Assembly (NCBI RefSeq): GCF_002220865.2 | Contig: NZ_NHRJ02000002.1 | Coordinates: 687,401-751,400 of the forward strand | Origin: Paenibacillus xerothermodurans | GTDB taxonomy: Bacteria; Bacillota; Bacilli; Paenibacillales; NBRC-103111 | Direction of reading: 5' to 3' | DNA length: 64,000 nucleotides | Shown here: one piece after another, positions 34,241 to 43,789 of the stretch | How the letters are laid out: each line of letters opens with the position of its first letter | How positions within the stretch are numbered: position 1 is the stretch's first letter | Position numbers and translations under genes: made by a program | Notes under the pieces: model-generated | Told to the model about the DNA's origin: nothing | Databases searched by the model: none | What the model saw: the letters and a program-made list of their open reading frames with translations, nothing else

Positions 34241-35152
34241 TTAATTGGTTTGCGCAGTTTTGCGGGTCATGTATAAATATAGTCCGGTGATGACGCCCAC
34301 GATCAAAGCTGACACAAAGCCCACCGCCGCCCCGTATCCGTACTGCTGAACAACGGCTTCTCCTTCGGATATCGGGAAAAACAGCTTGTACACGTACAGA
34401 TACATGACTTCCGTCCGGTTCGCAGGTCCTCCCGCGGTCAGCACCATAATGCTTTCGTAGCCTTTTAACGTGTTGACAATGGCCAGCATGACGATAACTT
34501 GCATGACCGGTCCCAGCATTGGAATCGTAATGTGGTAAAACTGCTGCCAGCGGTTCGCACCGTCTATCGATGCGCTCTCATACAGATCGTTAGGAATCCC
34601 CTGTAAGCCTGCGAGAAACAACACCATGTAATTACCGACAGCCCCCCAAATCGCCACTAAGATGACAGTGATAATGGCATAATCAATTCCCAGCCATTCA
34701 ACCGGCTGATCGACCCAACCGCTTTGGAGCAGCATCTTGTTAACAATCCCGTTATAGGAGTTAAACATCAGGTAGAACACCAGGGAGATCACCGCTGTGC
34801 TTATGATGGTGGGCATGAAGAAAATCGCCCGGAGCGTATTTCTTGCAAATATTTTTTGATTAAGGATGACCGCCAAAATAAGTGCGACCGGAAGCGTGAC
34901 GATCAACTTCCCGAATGCGAAAATAAGTGTGTTCCAAACGGACCGCCAAAACAGGTCGTCTCGCGTGAACAGCCGGACAAAATTGTCGAAGCCGACAAAC
35001 GTGGCCGGCGAGAAGCCGTCATATTCGTAGAATATGTATTTGAACGCCCATCCCAGAGGATAAATCGTGAATAGCGCCAGGAACACCAGACAGGGCAGCA
35101 CCATGCTATACGGACCTGAATGTGCCCGCCATACCTTCTTCAATGCGGTCAT
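34241..35152 (-). CDS. Carbohydrate ABC transporter permease, MalF/LplB type
   Basis: 303 residues with six spans. The EAA-type loop NDLYESASIDGANRWQQFYHITIPML (landmark ESASIDGANRW) is present. It forms the channel with the permease just downstream. GAGGAGG site before the ATG. A possible hairpin lies in the 80-base gap before it, next to the end of the solute-binding gene. Confidence 0.92.
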   Translation of the reverse strand: MTALKKVWRAHSGPYSMVLPCLVFLALFTIYPLGWAFKYIFYEYDGFSPATFVGFDNFVRLFTRDDLFWRSVWNTLIFAFGKLIVTLPVALILAVILNQKIFARNTLRAIFFMPTIISTAVISLVFYLMFNSYNGIVNKMLLQSGWVDQPVEWLGIDYAIITVILVAIWGAVGNYMVLFLAGLQGIPNDLYESASIDGANRWQQFYHITIPMLGPVMQVIVMLAIVNTLKGYESIMVLTAGGPANRTEVMYLYVYKLFFPISEGEAVVQQYGYGAAVGFVSALIVGVITGLYLYMTRKTAQTN

Positions 35153-35235
35153 AGATGTAATCCTCCTCGTTCTTTGATCTGATAAAATGAAAGCCGCTGC
35201 TGATGCACTCGCAGCGGCGTCTTACCGGTATCTTT

Positions 35236-36603
35236 TTATTGCGTAACGAGATTTCTCGGATTGAAATCCGGAATGACAACGCGCTTTACGGTACCGGCTT
35301 TTTCTGCATTGTCTAAGCCCTCGTTATAGCGTTTATTCAAGTCTGCAATCGCTTTGTCGAGAGGTGTGACACCGAGAATGGATTCGGCGATCACGTTCTG
35401 CCACGCCTTACCTTCGACCTTGTGAGTTAAAGTGGCCGGCCAGATTGCATCATCCTTCGGCGAGAAATCCTTGAAGTTTTTCAAGGTCGGTTCTTTTGCT
35501 TTCTCCACCACCGATGGAATGATACCTACGCCTTTACCCTGCTCGAAGTAAGGCACCAGCACATCGTCACTGTACATGTACTGCATAAATTCCCAGGCTT
35601 CTTTCTTATGTTTGCTTGTGGCGGACATATACAGCCAGTTGCCCGCTGCATGAATGTAATTCGCGCCTTTCGGAGCTTGTCCGTCGATGGTAGGCACTTG
35701 CGCAACGCCCCAGTCGATTTTAGTAGGGAATTGCGTGTCGTATACACTTGGCTCTGCGGAGAGCGACATGTACATCCCGATTTTCCCCTGTGCAAATTGG
35801 TTGCGCAGCGGGTCGATATCTAGCGACTCATAACCTGGCAGCATGCTTTTGTTTTCGACGATCTTCTTGAATGTTTCCACGTAAGGGGTCACGATAGTGA
35901 AGTCGTACTTCCCTGTTTTCCAATCATAGTAGTCTTTGCCGTCCAGGCGCACCAACGGGGTCAATGCACGCTCGAAAGCGGCGACAGGATTTTTCATGTT
36001 CACTGCAAAGCCGTAAACGCCTTCATTCTCGCCGGCCTCGGTGATCTTGCTGGCGTAAGTCACCAGCTCGTCCAATGATTTCGGCGGTTCGGTCAGGCCT
36101 GCCTTCGCAAACAGGTCCTTGTTGTATAAGAGGCGGAAGGTCGAGCCATAGTTTGGAAGAGTGTACAGCTTGCCGTCCACCGTGTTAATCCGGTCCAGAT
36201 TGAGCAGCTGTTCGCCGAAACGCGCTTTCATCTCCGGCGTCAGGTATTCATCGAGCGGTTCAATAGCTTTCATTTTCACCACGTCTTGCATGTTGAGCTT
36301 ACTCTTCGCGTTCATGATATCAGGAGCTTCGTCCGACTGAATCGCTACCTGCAGCGCTTGCTCATAGTTATCGGTCATGATGCGGTACTCCACTTGAATA
36401 TTGCTCTTGTTTGTTTCATTGAACTGTTTGATCTTTTGTTCCATCAGGTCCGCGTCATGGCGTGCATTGGTCCAAAACGTCAGTTTCACTTTGCCGTCGG
36501 GTGCCGCAGCTCCCGAGGTTCCCTCGGCCGCTTCCTTGGCCGCACAGCCTGTGGCCACCAGCGCAGCCGCCATTACAATACTTGTGAGCTTAAGATATTT
36601 CAT
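35236..36603 (-). CDS. Extracellular sugar-binding lipoprotein (CUT1 type)
   Basis: 455 residues. The lipobox is LVATGCAAKE (about 15-24). The mature fold is a family-1 solute-binding protein (KLTFWTNARHDADLMEQKIKQFNET at the start; PDIMNAKSKLN; GNWLYMSATSKHKKEAWEFMQYM near 325; landmarks FWTNARHD and AWEFMQYM). It captures an oligosaccharide for the two permeases downstream. A GGGGAG site precedes the ATG. Upstream lie the YesN/YesM genes, the usual regulators of such transporters. Confidence 0.93.
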   Translation of the reverse strand: MKYLKLTSIVMAAALVATGCAAKEAAEGTSGAAAPDGKVKLTFWTNARHDADLMEQKIKQFNETNKSNIQVEYRIMTDNYEQALQVAIQSDEAPDIMNAKSKLNMQDVVKMKAIEPLDEYLTPEMKARFGEQLLNLDRINTVDGKLYTLPNYGSTFRLLYNKDLFAKAGLTEPPKSLDELVTYASKITEAGENEGVYGFAVNMKNPVAAFERALTPLVRLDGKDYYDWKTGKYDFTIVTPYVETFKKIVENKSMLPGYESLDIDPLRNQFAQGKIGMYMSLSAEPSVYDTQFPTKIDWGVAQVPTIDGQAPKGANYIHAAGNWLYMSATSKHKKEAWEFMQYMYSDDVLVPYFEQGKGVGIIPSVVEKAKEPTLKNFKDFSPKDDAIWPATLTHKVEGKAWQNVIAESILGVTPLDKAIADLNKRYNEGLDNAEKAGTVKRVVIPDFNPRNLVTQ

Positions 36604-36697
36604 TGCGTGTCACTCCCCTATGCTTTCTGTGATTCAGTATAAACCCGGGCTGCTCTATCAACTAGGGGGATTTTTCTCTTCTGCAGGGGGGGTTATT

Positions 36698-38335
36698 TCA
36701 CTTACTTAAGCTGTTCAGCCTGCTCCAAAACGGCCGGTCACGGAACTCGGATGGAGTGACGCCTACCTTTTTCTTAAACAGCGCACGAAAATGCTTCCTG
36801 TCATGGTACCCGAGCCGCTCGGCAATCTCAAATACCGGATCATTCGTGTAAGCCAGCAGCTCTTTCGCTTGATGCAACCTCAGGTCGGTCAAGTAGTCAA
36901 TGAACGTCTGGCCCGTCTCCTTTTTAAAGACAGCACTCAAGTAATTCGGACTTACTTTCACGTGTTCGGCCACCATCGACAATGATATCGAATGCAGCGA
37001 TTGTCCGCGGATGTAGGTTTTGGCCTGCTCCAACAGGTCCTGTGAGCCCTGCTGAGTTTGTTCCTTCACCCGGTGTGCAGCTTCCGTGAACCATGCCAGT
37101 ACAGTGTGGCGGAGCTCCGGAAGCTTGGCCGAATCGCACTGATCGTAGCATACGGCAAGCGTATCGGATAACGCGTTGTCCTCTATGCCCAAAGCCGACA
37201 ATTGCCGGTAGAGCACCGTGACGAGTTGGATGCAGGAAGCCCGGATATCAGACGGCACCCCCTTGCTTTCAAGGCACTCAAAAAAGCGGTTCGTCGCTTC
37301 AGGCATGCCGTCTGTTTGCCCAGCGCGGACTAGATCGATCAGAGCCTTTTCCTGCTGCGACGGATAAGCAACCCGTGTAACCCGAAACTCACTGAGATCT
37401 TCATAGTGAATGACTTGATTGCTGCCGAAAAAGAATATGTGTTCCACCGCTTGGCTGGCCTGCGAATGCGCATGCGGCAGATCACGCAGCTTAGGGCACA
37501 ATGAGCTCACCCCGACGGTCACGGTCAACTTGGAGTGCCTTTCTATCGCGTCCCGGCAGTAATCGGCAAAGTGCAGAAAATCCTCTTTGACCCGCTCCGG
37601 CTGCGCGGCTTCTTCGTAATTAGCCAGTACAGTCAGCCGGTTCCAATCGGAGTAAAAGGAGAGCCCTCTCCCCCAAGCCGCTAAGCAATCATCGACGATA
37701 TTTTTGACAACAAATCGGGTGAGCCCCACCTCGTTGACGGTTTGACGGGATATTTCATCGAACGCGTCGATGGACACAACCAGTGCGCCCAAGCGATCCG
37801 GCTCCAGAGAGACTTCGGCAAACTCCCATTTTTCCTGCAGCTGATGGCTGTTCTCCGTGCGAAAGCGGATGATCTCCTCCATGTACTGCTCCCGCAGGGC
37901 AGGGAGGCTTTTCACTATCTTTTGCTGATACAGTGCCTTTTGCACTGTTTGCTCACGCAGTTTGCGCAGCTCTGACAGGACGCGTTCCGCAATTTCAATC
38001 AATTCTCCTACGTTGAAAGGCTTTAGCAAATACTCGCTTGCTCCCAAAGATATGGCCTGCTTGGCGTATTCAAACTCATCATAGCCGCTCAGCACGATAA
38101 ACCGGATGGAATCGCTCTCACGGGATAAGCGCTGCATGAGCTCGATTCCGCCCATATTGGGCATTTTGATATCTGTTATGACCAGATCGGCTCGAAAACG
38201 GGAAAAAATGTCGAGCGCCTGCAGCCCGTCCAGTGCCGTCTCTACCGCATGTACGCCGAGCTCCTGCCATGGCACATGCTTGCTTAACCCCTGCACAACG
38301 CTTTCCTTGTCGTCAACTAACAGCACTTTCATCAC
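36698..38335 (-). CDS. YesN-type response regulator with AraC DNA-binding domain
   Basis: 545 residues. An N-terminal receiver (VLLVDDKESV; phospho-Asp in DLVITDIKMPNMGG; Lys in YLLKPF) is followed by a long central helical region and a C-terminal AraC-type double helix-turn-helix (SLSMVAEHVKVSPNYLSAVFKKETGQTF and FEIAERLGYHDRKHFRALFKKKVGVTPSEFR; landmarks VSPNYLSAVFKK and GYHDRKHFRALFKK). It should activate the adjacent sugar ABC genes when phosphorylated by the kinase upstream, whose gene it overlaps by 23 bases. Start GTG 38335 or ATG 38332. Confidence 0.92.
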   Translation of the reverse strand: MMKVLLVDDKESVVQGLSKHVPWQELGVHAVETALDGLQALDIFSRFRADLVITDIKMPNMGGIELMQRLSRESDSIRFIVLSGYDEFEYAKQAISLGASEYLLKPFNVGELIEIAERVLSELRKLREQTVQKALYQQKIVKSLPALREQYMEEIIRFRTENSHQLQEKWEFAEVSLEPDRLGALVVSIDAFDEISRQTVNEVGLTRFVVKNIVDDCLAAWGRGLSFYSDWNRLTVLANYEEAAQPERVKEDFLHFADYCRDAIERHSKLTVTVGVSSLCPKLRDLPHAHSQASQAVEHIFFFGSNQVIHYEDLSEFRVTRVAYPSQQEKALIDLVRAGQTDGMPEATNRFFECLESKGVPSDIRASCIQLVTVLYRQLSALGIEDNALSDTLAVCYDQCDSAKLPELRHTVLAWFTEAAHRVKEQTQQGSQDLLEQAKTYIRGQSLHSISLSMVAEHVKVSPNYLSAVFKKETGQTFIDYLTDLRLHQAKELLAYTNDPVFEIAERLGYHDRKHFRALFKKKVGVTPSEFRDRPFWSRLNSLSK

Positions 38336-40136
38336 TCAAGCTGCTCCTTTCATCGAAGATCCGTATTTCCACGCGGGTGCCCCTGTCTCTCTCGCTGTTC
38401 ACCGAGAACGAGGCCCGCTCTCCGAAAAACCGCCACAGCCGGCCGCGTATGTTCTTGATTGCATAACCTTTTGCTGAGGAGTTATTGCTTGGGAACATAG
38501 AGTCCTCTTTCAGCGGACGGTTGAATAGCGTGACCAGCTCACAAGGCAAGCCACAGCCGTTGTCCTCCGCAGACAACAGTATGATGCCGGCAGCTTCCCG
38601 TCTGCTGCGGATGAGAATGTGAGAGCCGCTGTAATCATTTTGTTTAAAAGCATGCAATATACTGTTTTCGACCAACGGCTGCAGTATAATTTTGGGCACT
38701 ATCACATTCTTGGTTTGCTCATCGGCGTCTACTTCAAAACAGAACTGCCTCTGATATTGAAAATTCACCAGCTTGAGATACTGGGTTACATGCTCCAGCT
38801 CTTTTGCCACAGTCGTTTCCTCATCGCCCTGGTTCAAGCTGAGGCGGAAGAAACTGGACAACGCTAAGATCATCTCGCTCGCTGACTTATCTTGGAACTC
38901 CAGAGACCGCCAGTACAATTCATCCAAAGTATTGTACAAGAAATGAGGGTTGATCTGGGCTTGCAGCACGCGCATTTCCGCAGCCCGCTTGGCGTCGCCC
39001 TCCTCCTTGACGCGCAAGATCAGCTCTTTGATCCTTTCAAGCATTTCGTTGAAACGCGCTCCCAGCTCGCCGATTTCATCCGCGTACTTCGGCGTGAATC
39101 TCACGCCCAGATCGCCTTCCTTTACCCGATTCATCAAGATGTGCAGGCTGCGCAGCGGTTGGTTGACCCAACGGACAATGACGCGGATCAAAAAAAATGA
39201 TGCAACCAGCAGCGTCACGGTCAAAATTATTGAAAAATATTTAATATATTGCACCGGTGCAAGCAGACGGTTTTTGGGCTGCACGATAACAGCGTGCCAG
39301 CCGGCAAATGGAATTGCCCTATGATTCACCAAAAACTCTTGCTCCGCTGTATGTACATCAAACTGAGCAGGATTGGCTTGCAAATTGTTAAAAGCATCGT
39401 GCTTCAGCAGTTCTTCCGCGAGGTCGGGAGATGATTCGAGAACCGGCCTGCCCCGACCGTCCAAAATCATGGAAAATCCCTCAGGCACAAGCTGGATAGC
39501 CTTTAAGCTATTCAAATATTTATCTGCGGAAAGCGTTAACACTAAATATGATTCGGAGCTCCCGGATTCATTCACATATGCCGGCTTCGATACCAAGCTG
39601 ATGACTGGACCCGGGGCCGCGAACAAGGGATCCTCTTCCAGATAAACCCACTTATTCAGCGACGACCCCTGCATCGCAGTGTAATATGGCGTGTCCTGGA
39701 ACGCGACATGTTTTTTCTCATACGGCAAGCCCTCATAAAACTCGCCTTTCGGTGTGTGCATATACATCGTACGAATATCGTCTTCCGTCAGGCGGATGCG
39801 AGAAAAAAGAGAATACATGCGGTTCATATTGACCTGTTCCTTTTCCTCTGTCTTGCCATCCACCCACTCCATCGTTTTCTTCATTTCGTCGCTGGCATTG
39901 ATCAAATAAAGACTATGGCTCACGCTTTTCAGCTGCTGATTCATGGATTCGCCCAATTGATTCACCGTTTGCTCCGCTGCATTGTACGCGTAGGTCTCAA
40001 GAATACGAGCAGCCTGATGATACGAGAACAGCCCTGTAAGCGGTACCGTGAGCAGCACGACGATAGATGTCATAATCCACACTTTGCGCTCCAAGCCGAG
40101 ATTGAGGAACTTCGTCACAAATTTACTCCATGTCAT
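38313..40136 (-). CDS. YesM-type sensor histidine kinase
   Basis: About 607 residues. Two membrane spans flank a large extracellular sensor (about 20-285). A HAMP domain (QPLRSLHILMNRVKEGDLGVRF region), a His-kinase domain with phospho-His in INPHFLYNTLDEL (about 400) and an HATPase domain (PLVENSILHAF, DNGCGLP) follow. It phosphorylates the AraC-type regulator encoded next. ATG 40136 is chosen for a GAAGGTGG site; the frame opens at 40160. Confidence 0.92.
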   Translation of the reverse strand: MTWSKFVTKFLNLGLERKVWIMTSIVVLLTVPLTGLFSYHQAARILETYAYNAAEQTVNQLGESMNQQLKSVSHSLYLINASDEMKKTMEWVDGKTEEKEQVNMNRMYSLFSRIRLTEDDIRTMYMHTPKGEFYEGLPYEKKHVAFQDTPYYTAMQGSSLNKWVYLEEDPLFAAPGPVISLVSKPAYVNESGSSESYLVLTLSADKYLNSLKAIQLVPEGFSMILDGRGRPVLESSPDLAEELLKHDAFNNLQANPAQFDVHTAEQEFLVNHRAIPFAGWHAVIVQPKNRLLAPVQYIKYFSIILTVTLLVASFFLIRVIVRWVNQPLRSLHILMNRVKEGDLGVRFTPKYADEIGELGARFNEMLERIKELILRVKEEGDAKRAAEMRVLQAQINPHFLYNTLDELYWRSLEFQDKSASEMILALSSFFRLSLNQGDEETTVAKELEHVTQYLKLVNFQYQRQFCFEVDADEQTKNVIVPKIILQPLVENSILHAFKQNDYSGSHILIRSRREAAGIILLSAEDNGCGLPCELVTLFNRPLKEDSMFPSNNSSAKGYAIKNIRGRLWRFFGERASFSVNSERDRGTRVEIRIFDERSSLSDESAVS

Positions 40137-40317
40137 ATAAACCACCTTCGTGTCGACCATGTAAGATGCATACGATGAGATGCCGATCTGCTCTTACAAG
40201 ATAACACATTTTTTTAACGCGCTGGCAAAAAATCACGTACTGTTTTCGCAAATACGCTACGAACTTTATACTGTTCTAACAACAACTAGGTGAGATCTGC
40301 TCAGGGAGGAATGCATT

Positions 40318-40812
40318 ATTTTACAAAAAACGCATAGCGCCGCGGGTCTTGTCGTAGCCGAAATGGTGCTCATCTACGAAGACGTCGCTTTTTTGTCCTG
40401 GGAGGCGGCGGGCGCTATCCTGTTGGGGTGTTTAGCCGGTCCATTGGCCGATGTAGATAAGCAGGGCTCAACGATGGCCAAAATATTGTTCCCGTTGTCT
40501 GCACTGCTCAAGGTACTGAAGGTACGTCACCGCACGTTGACACATTCACTGCTATTCATGCTTGCACTACTATTGCTGACTCTGCCGCTGCCGCCTTTGT
40601 ATTTTCTTGTGTTTATGGCCGCATACGCCTCGCATCCGCTGATTGACTTGCTGAATGTGAACGGAGTGCAGCTGTTCTGGCCGCTCCCGTGGAAAATCCG
40701 CTTGCTCCCGAAATATCTCGCTGTCGATACAGGATCCGCCGGCGAAACGGCGTTCCAGTGGATGCTGGTCGGCGTCGGCCTGTGGATTCCTTTTTCCAAC
40801 ATCACGTTCTAA
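40318..40812 (+). CDS. YdjM/DUF457-like membrane protein with non-standard start or 5' frameshift
   Basis: About 165 residues with four hydrophobic helices and the family's metal-type motifs: KTHSAAGLV at the start, LAGPLADVDKQGS (about 43-55), VRHRTLTHSLLF (about 78-89) and SHPLIDLLNVNG. These proteins are called inner-membrane metal-dependent hydrolases, but activity is poorly defined. The KTHSAAG motif requires coding before the first ATG in frame (40363). The codons after the strong AGGGAGGA site are ATT ATT TTA, so either ATT 40318 starts translation or ATG 40311 is out of frame by one base in a TTTT run. Confidence 0.8.
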   Translation: MLQKTHSAAGLVVAEMVLIYEDVAFLSWEAAGAILLGCLAGPLADVDKQGSTMAKILFPLSALLKVLKVRHRTLTHSLLFMLALLLLTLPLPPLYFLVFMAAYASHPLIDLLNVNGVQLFWPLPWKIRLLPKYLAVDTGSAGETAFQWMLVGVGLWIPFSNITF

Positions 40813-40821
40813 GGGTCAGCG

Positions 40822-40868
40822 AAAAGAACCTTCTCACCACTTTCAGAAGTGGAGATGAAGGTTCTTTT
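40822..40868 (+). terminator. Strong terminator after the YdjM-like gene
   Basis: AAAAGAACCTTC pairs with GAAGGTTCTTTT around an inner CCACTTTC/GAAGTGG hairpin, starting ten bases after the stop. Confidence 0.85.
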
Positions 40869-41036
40869 GCGTCTGAGCATGCGCATCGCTGCAGCACGAC
40901 GGACGCTTACTCTGCTAGTTTATAAGCTATGCCACAACGGGCTTGAGGCCGCCGACTGTTGGCTGCCGCGTCTATCTGCAGGACCACGCAGCCAGCCAGC
41001 GGGTTGCACCTTGCGGGCTGTTAGCGATCCAGCACG

Positions 41037-43346
41037 TTATTTGCCGGACTGATCGGCCTGAGATGTGGTGACAGGCGGCATGCTGCTGTTGGTTAACTTA
41101 ATATAATCAAAGCCGAGATGATACCCGGTACTGCCCGCATTTTTGCCTGTTACGACAAAACGTAAGCGGTGGTCGCCAGGCTCGGAGAACGTCACGTCTC
41201 CCAAATCGGCGGACGTGATGATCTGGGCGGACGCATACTGATCAACCGGATTGCCCTGTGGTTTGCCGTCGACAAACAGCTGTGCGGTACCCATGTTGCC
41301 ATAGGTTTTGTATCCTAATGCCATGCGATAAGTTCCGGCTTGGGCTACATGCACCGTCAGCTCAACCCAATCGTTTACTGCGGGAGCCGACTTGGTCTGC
41401 AGAAACTTCCCTTGGCTGGCGTACGTATCGGTCAGGGTTGTCATGGTCGGCCCGCTGGTGCTGTTCTGCATAGACTCACCTTCAATCACTATGCCCGGCG
41501 TGTTGGCGCTGCCGCGCACGTTAACCGGGACGCGGATTTCCCTCTTGCCGCCCTCAGATTTGCGCTTCACCTCGAAAACCAGTTCTACCCGGGTATCAAC
41601 TTTCGGGGTGATAATTGAGCCTTTTCTGGTAATCACATCTTCACGATCTGAGCTTTTGAGATCTACTGTGTAACCGTAAGGCACAGCCGGCATGATAATT
41701 GCCTCCGCTCCCTTATCCGGAGCCGGAATGGATTGAATGTTGGCAGCAATTTTGTCGATAGGGTCAGTATCGGTTTTAATAAACCTCGCCGCAGCTTCAT
41801 AGCCCCGACCGTCACCCTGGATGATTTTGGCGCGCAGCGTAGTAGTTTTATCGATCTTGATGGAGCCTTTATACTCCGGCGAACTCGCGTCGGGCTCACT
41901 GCCGTCGGTTGTGTAGTGGATTTTTGCCTTAGGATCAAGTCCATGCAGCGTCACCTTCTGTGAGCGATGGAAGAACGCACCGCTCGGCTCCATAGCCAGT
42001 TGTGATATTTTTATCAATCGGACGCCATGCGCTTCTATATCCGCACTATAGGAGGACATGCTGCCCAAAGGCGCATGAGTCCACATGTCGCTCACCAGGT
42101 AATTCCCTGTCAGGCCCAAGTCTTTGGCGAAGTCAATGGAACGAGTCTGCACAGTATCTTCCCTGTTGAACAAACCGACTACCCAGCTGCCGTCAGGCAT
42201 CTGACCTTTCCAAATTTGACTTAAGGGGTCATTGACATCTCTCACCAACGGTTTGCCGATAAATCCTGCTTGATTCATATTGATAATTTCCCAGTTTTGG
42301 TAGTAGACGTCGTTGTTTCCGACATTGGAGTAATTGTCGCCAATGTTAAGACTGCTGCCTGCCATGGCCAGGAGACTCAATCTGAATTTCTTTTCCGAAT
42401 CGCTGGTAGAAGAGCTGAGTACACTAAAATCGCCGTCAAGGATCGCTTTGCCCTTGCCCGATTTATCGGACAGCCACACGAGTCCGTCAAACAAATTGTA
42501 AGCCGGAGGCCAGCTGTTGTCTTTCACTTGGCCGCGATTACGCACGCTGTTGTGAAACCAGATGTCCTGCCTGTAGTCCTCGCTGGCTCTGATCATATCT
42601 GCATATTCACTCTCCGCAGCGGCATGATCACGGTTTTTCTGATTCGCGTAATATAGAATGATATCATCGCCGGCAGCTTCCCGCATCCATTTATAAAAAG
42701 TAGTGGTTGCCTCCGGCCCATACGCGTCATCGAATAATCGTATAAAATCAACCTTGAGCAGGTCCGCACCGGCACTTTTATAATAATCGACCATTCCCTT
42801 GATGTACTGCTCCGCTCCAGGTAAGCTCGGATCCACCATGTACCAGTCCTGAAAGCTTTTCGACGGATCGTCCGGATGAACGATGCTCTTCAGCGGTATA
42901 TCAGTGCCCACAATTTTTACGTTGGGGTCGTCCGCAATCGATTTAAGCACCCATGTGGGGTTGTAATACACCCCGAACTTCAAGCCTTTGGCATGGACAT
43001 AGTTGGCCCAATAAGCAAAATCGTGGATCCATTTCTTGTACCGCACCACATAGCCGTTTTCATTGTGATCGGTGCCGTCATTGATCCATCCGTCGAGGCA
43101 AATGTATTCATAACCAAAATCTTTCATGTTGTTTGCGATCCACTCGGTGTTGGCCACCATTCGATCTTCGGTAAAACCTCCGCCATAATTGGTGGCGTGC
43201 CAGCCCATCGTGCCCGTGCCTTTTCTGGTTAGTTCGGTGTCTGCGGCATACGTTCTGGATACTGGCGAGGTGAGGCAGAACAAGCTGACGCAGGAAACAG
43301 CCATGGCAACGGTTAAGCTGAAACATTGACGGTGCCTTCTTTTCAT
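41037..43346 (-). CDS. Secreted GH27-like glycosidase with CHB and CBM domains
   Basis: 769 residues. Signal peptide (about 1-35), then an alpha-galactosidase-like GH27/melibiase barrel (about 38-400): GTMGWHATNYGGG, CLDGWIND, the nucleophile Asp200 in LLKVDFIRLF, and a probable acid/base Asp in IRASEDYRQD. Next come a chitobiase C-terminal-like domain (PKAKIHYTTDGSEPDASSPEY region), an Ig-like unit and a C-terminal CBM6/35 domain (IEGESMQN to LGFDYIKLTN). The sugar specificity is uncertain. ATG 43346 has AAAGGAG eight bases upstream; the frame opens 56 codons earlier without one. Confidence 0.85.
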   Translation of the reverse strand: MKRRHRQCFSLTVAMAVSCVSLFCLTSPVSRTYAADTELTRKGTGTMGWHATNYGGGFTEDRMVANTEWIANNMKDFGYEYICLDGWINDGTDHNENGYVVRYKKWIHDFAYWANYVHAKGLKFGVYYNPTWVLKSIADDPNVKIVGTDIPLKSIVHPDDPSKSFQDWYMVDPSLPGAEQYIKGMVDYYKSAGADLLKVDFIRLFDDAYGPEATTTFYKWMREAAGDDIILYYANQKNRDHAAAESEYADMIRASEDYRQDIWFHNSVRNRGQVKDNSWPPAYNLFDGLVWLSDKSGKGKAILDGDFSVLSSSTSDSEKKFRLSLLAMAGSSLNIGDNYSNVGNNDVYYQNWEIINMNQAGFIGKPLVRDVNDPLSQIWKGQMPDGSWVVGLFNREDTVQTRSIDFAKDLGLTGNYLVSDMWTHAPLGSMSSYSADIEAHGVRLIKISQLAMEPSGAFFHRSQKVTLHGLDPKAKIHYTTDGSEPDASSPEYKGSIKIDKTTTLRAKIIQGDGRGYEAAARFIKTDTDPIDKIAANIQSIPAPDKGAEAIIMPAVPYGYTVDLKSSDREDVITRKGSIITPKVDTRVELVFEVKRKSEGGKREIRVPVNVRGSANTPGIVIEGESMQNSTSGPTMTTLTDTYASQGKFLQTKSAPAVNDWVELTVHVAQAGTYRMALGYKTYGNMGTAQLFVDGKPQGNPVDQYASAQIITSADLGDVTFSEPGDHRLRFVVTGKNAGSTGYHLGFDYIKLTNSSMPPVTTSQADQSGK

Positions 43347-43789
43347 AAAAACAATCTCCTTTACTCGTTTGTTATCCAGCCTTTCACAAAAGCTCCCACG
43401 TGCGCCGACCTGTACGCTTCTGCGCTTCAGCTGCAAGCACAGGTTAACAACCGCGTACTCCAGATTTGCTATGAATACCCACGCACCCCCAATCCACCGT
43501 GTATTCGCTTTCAAAAAGTTAAAAATGAAATTGATAGCGTTTACAATTTCCCCTTAACAATATACTAAAATTACATAAAATACCACACCCACTAGTAAAG
43601 TCCAACCATTTTATAGCCGCTGCCCGGGCGTGGCACAGCCAGTGTTGTGTCGAAACGAAGGAGAAACATACTAGTATTCGCGAGGGCCGAGCCCGTTGAC
43701 TGTACGGCACTGTTCATGCTCGCAACATAACGGAAGCGCCAAATCCATTGCTTCTGATGAACTTGGCGTAAACACTCGTATGGCCTTAA
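43347..43789. other. Upstream region of the GH27-like gene
   Basis: No gene is recognised. It contains a candidate cre site at 43532 and AT-rich promoter-like sequence nearby. It continues into the tandem repeats. Confidence 0.4.
43532..43545. promoter_or_regulatory. Candidate CcpA cre site upstream of the GH27-like gene
   Basis: TGATAGCGTTTACA matches TGNAANCGNTNNCA at all but the fourth base. It lies about 190 bases before the start codon, in an AT-rich promoter-like region. Confidence 0.45.
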
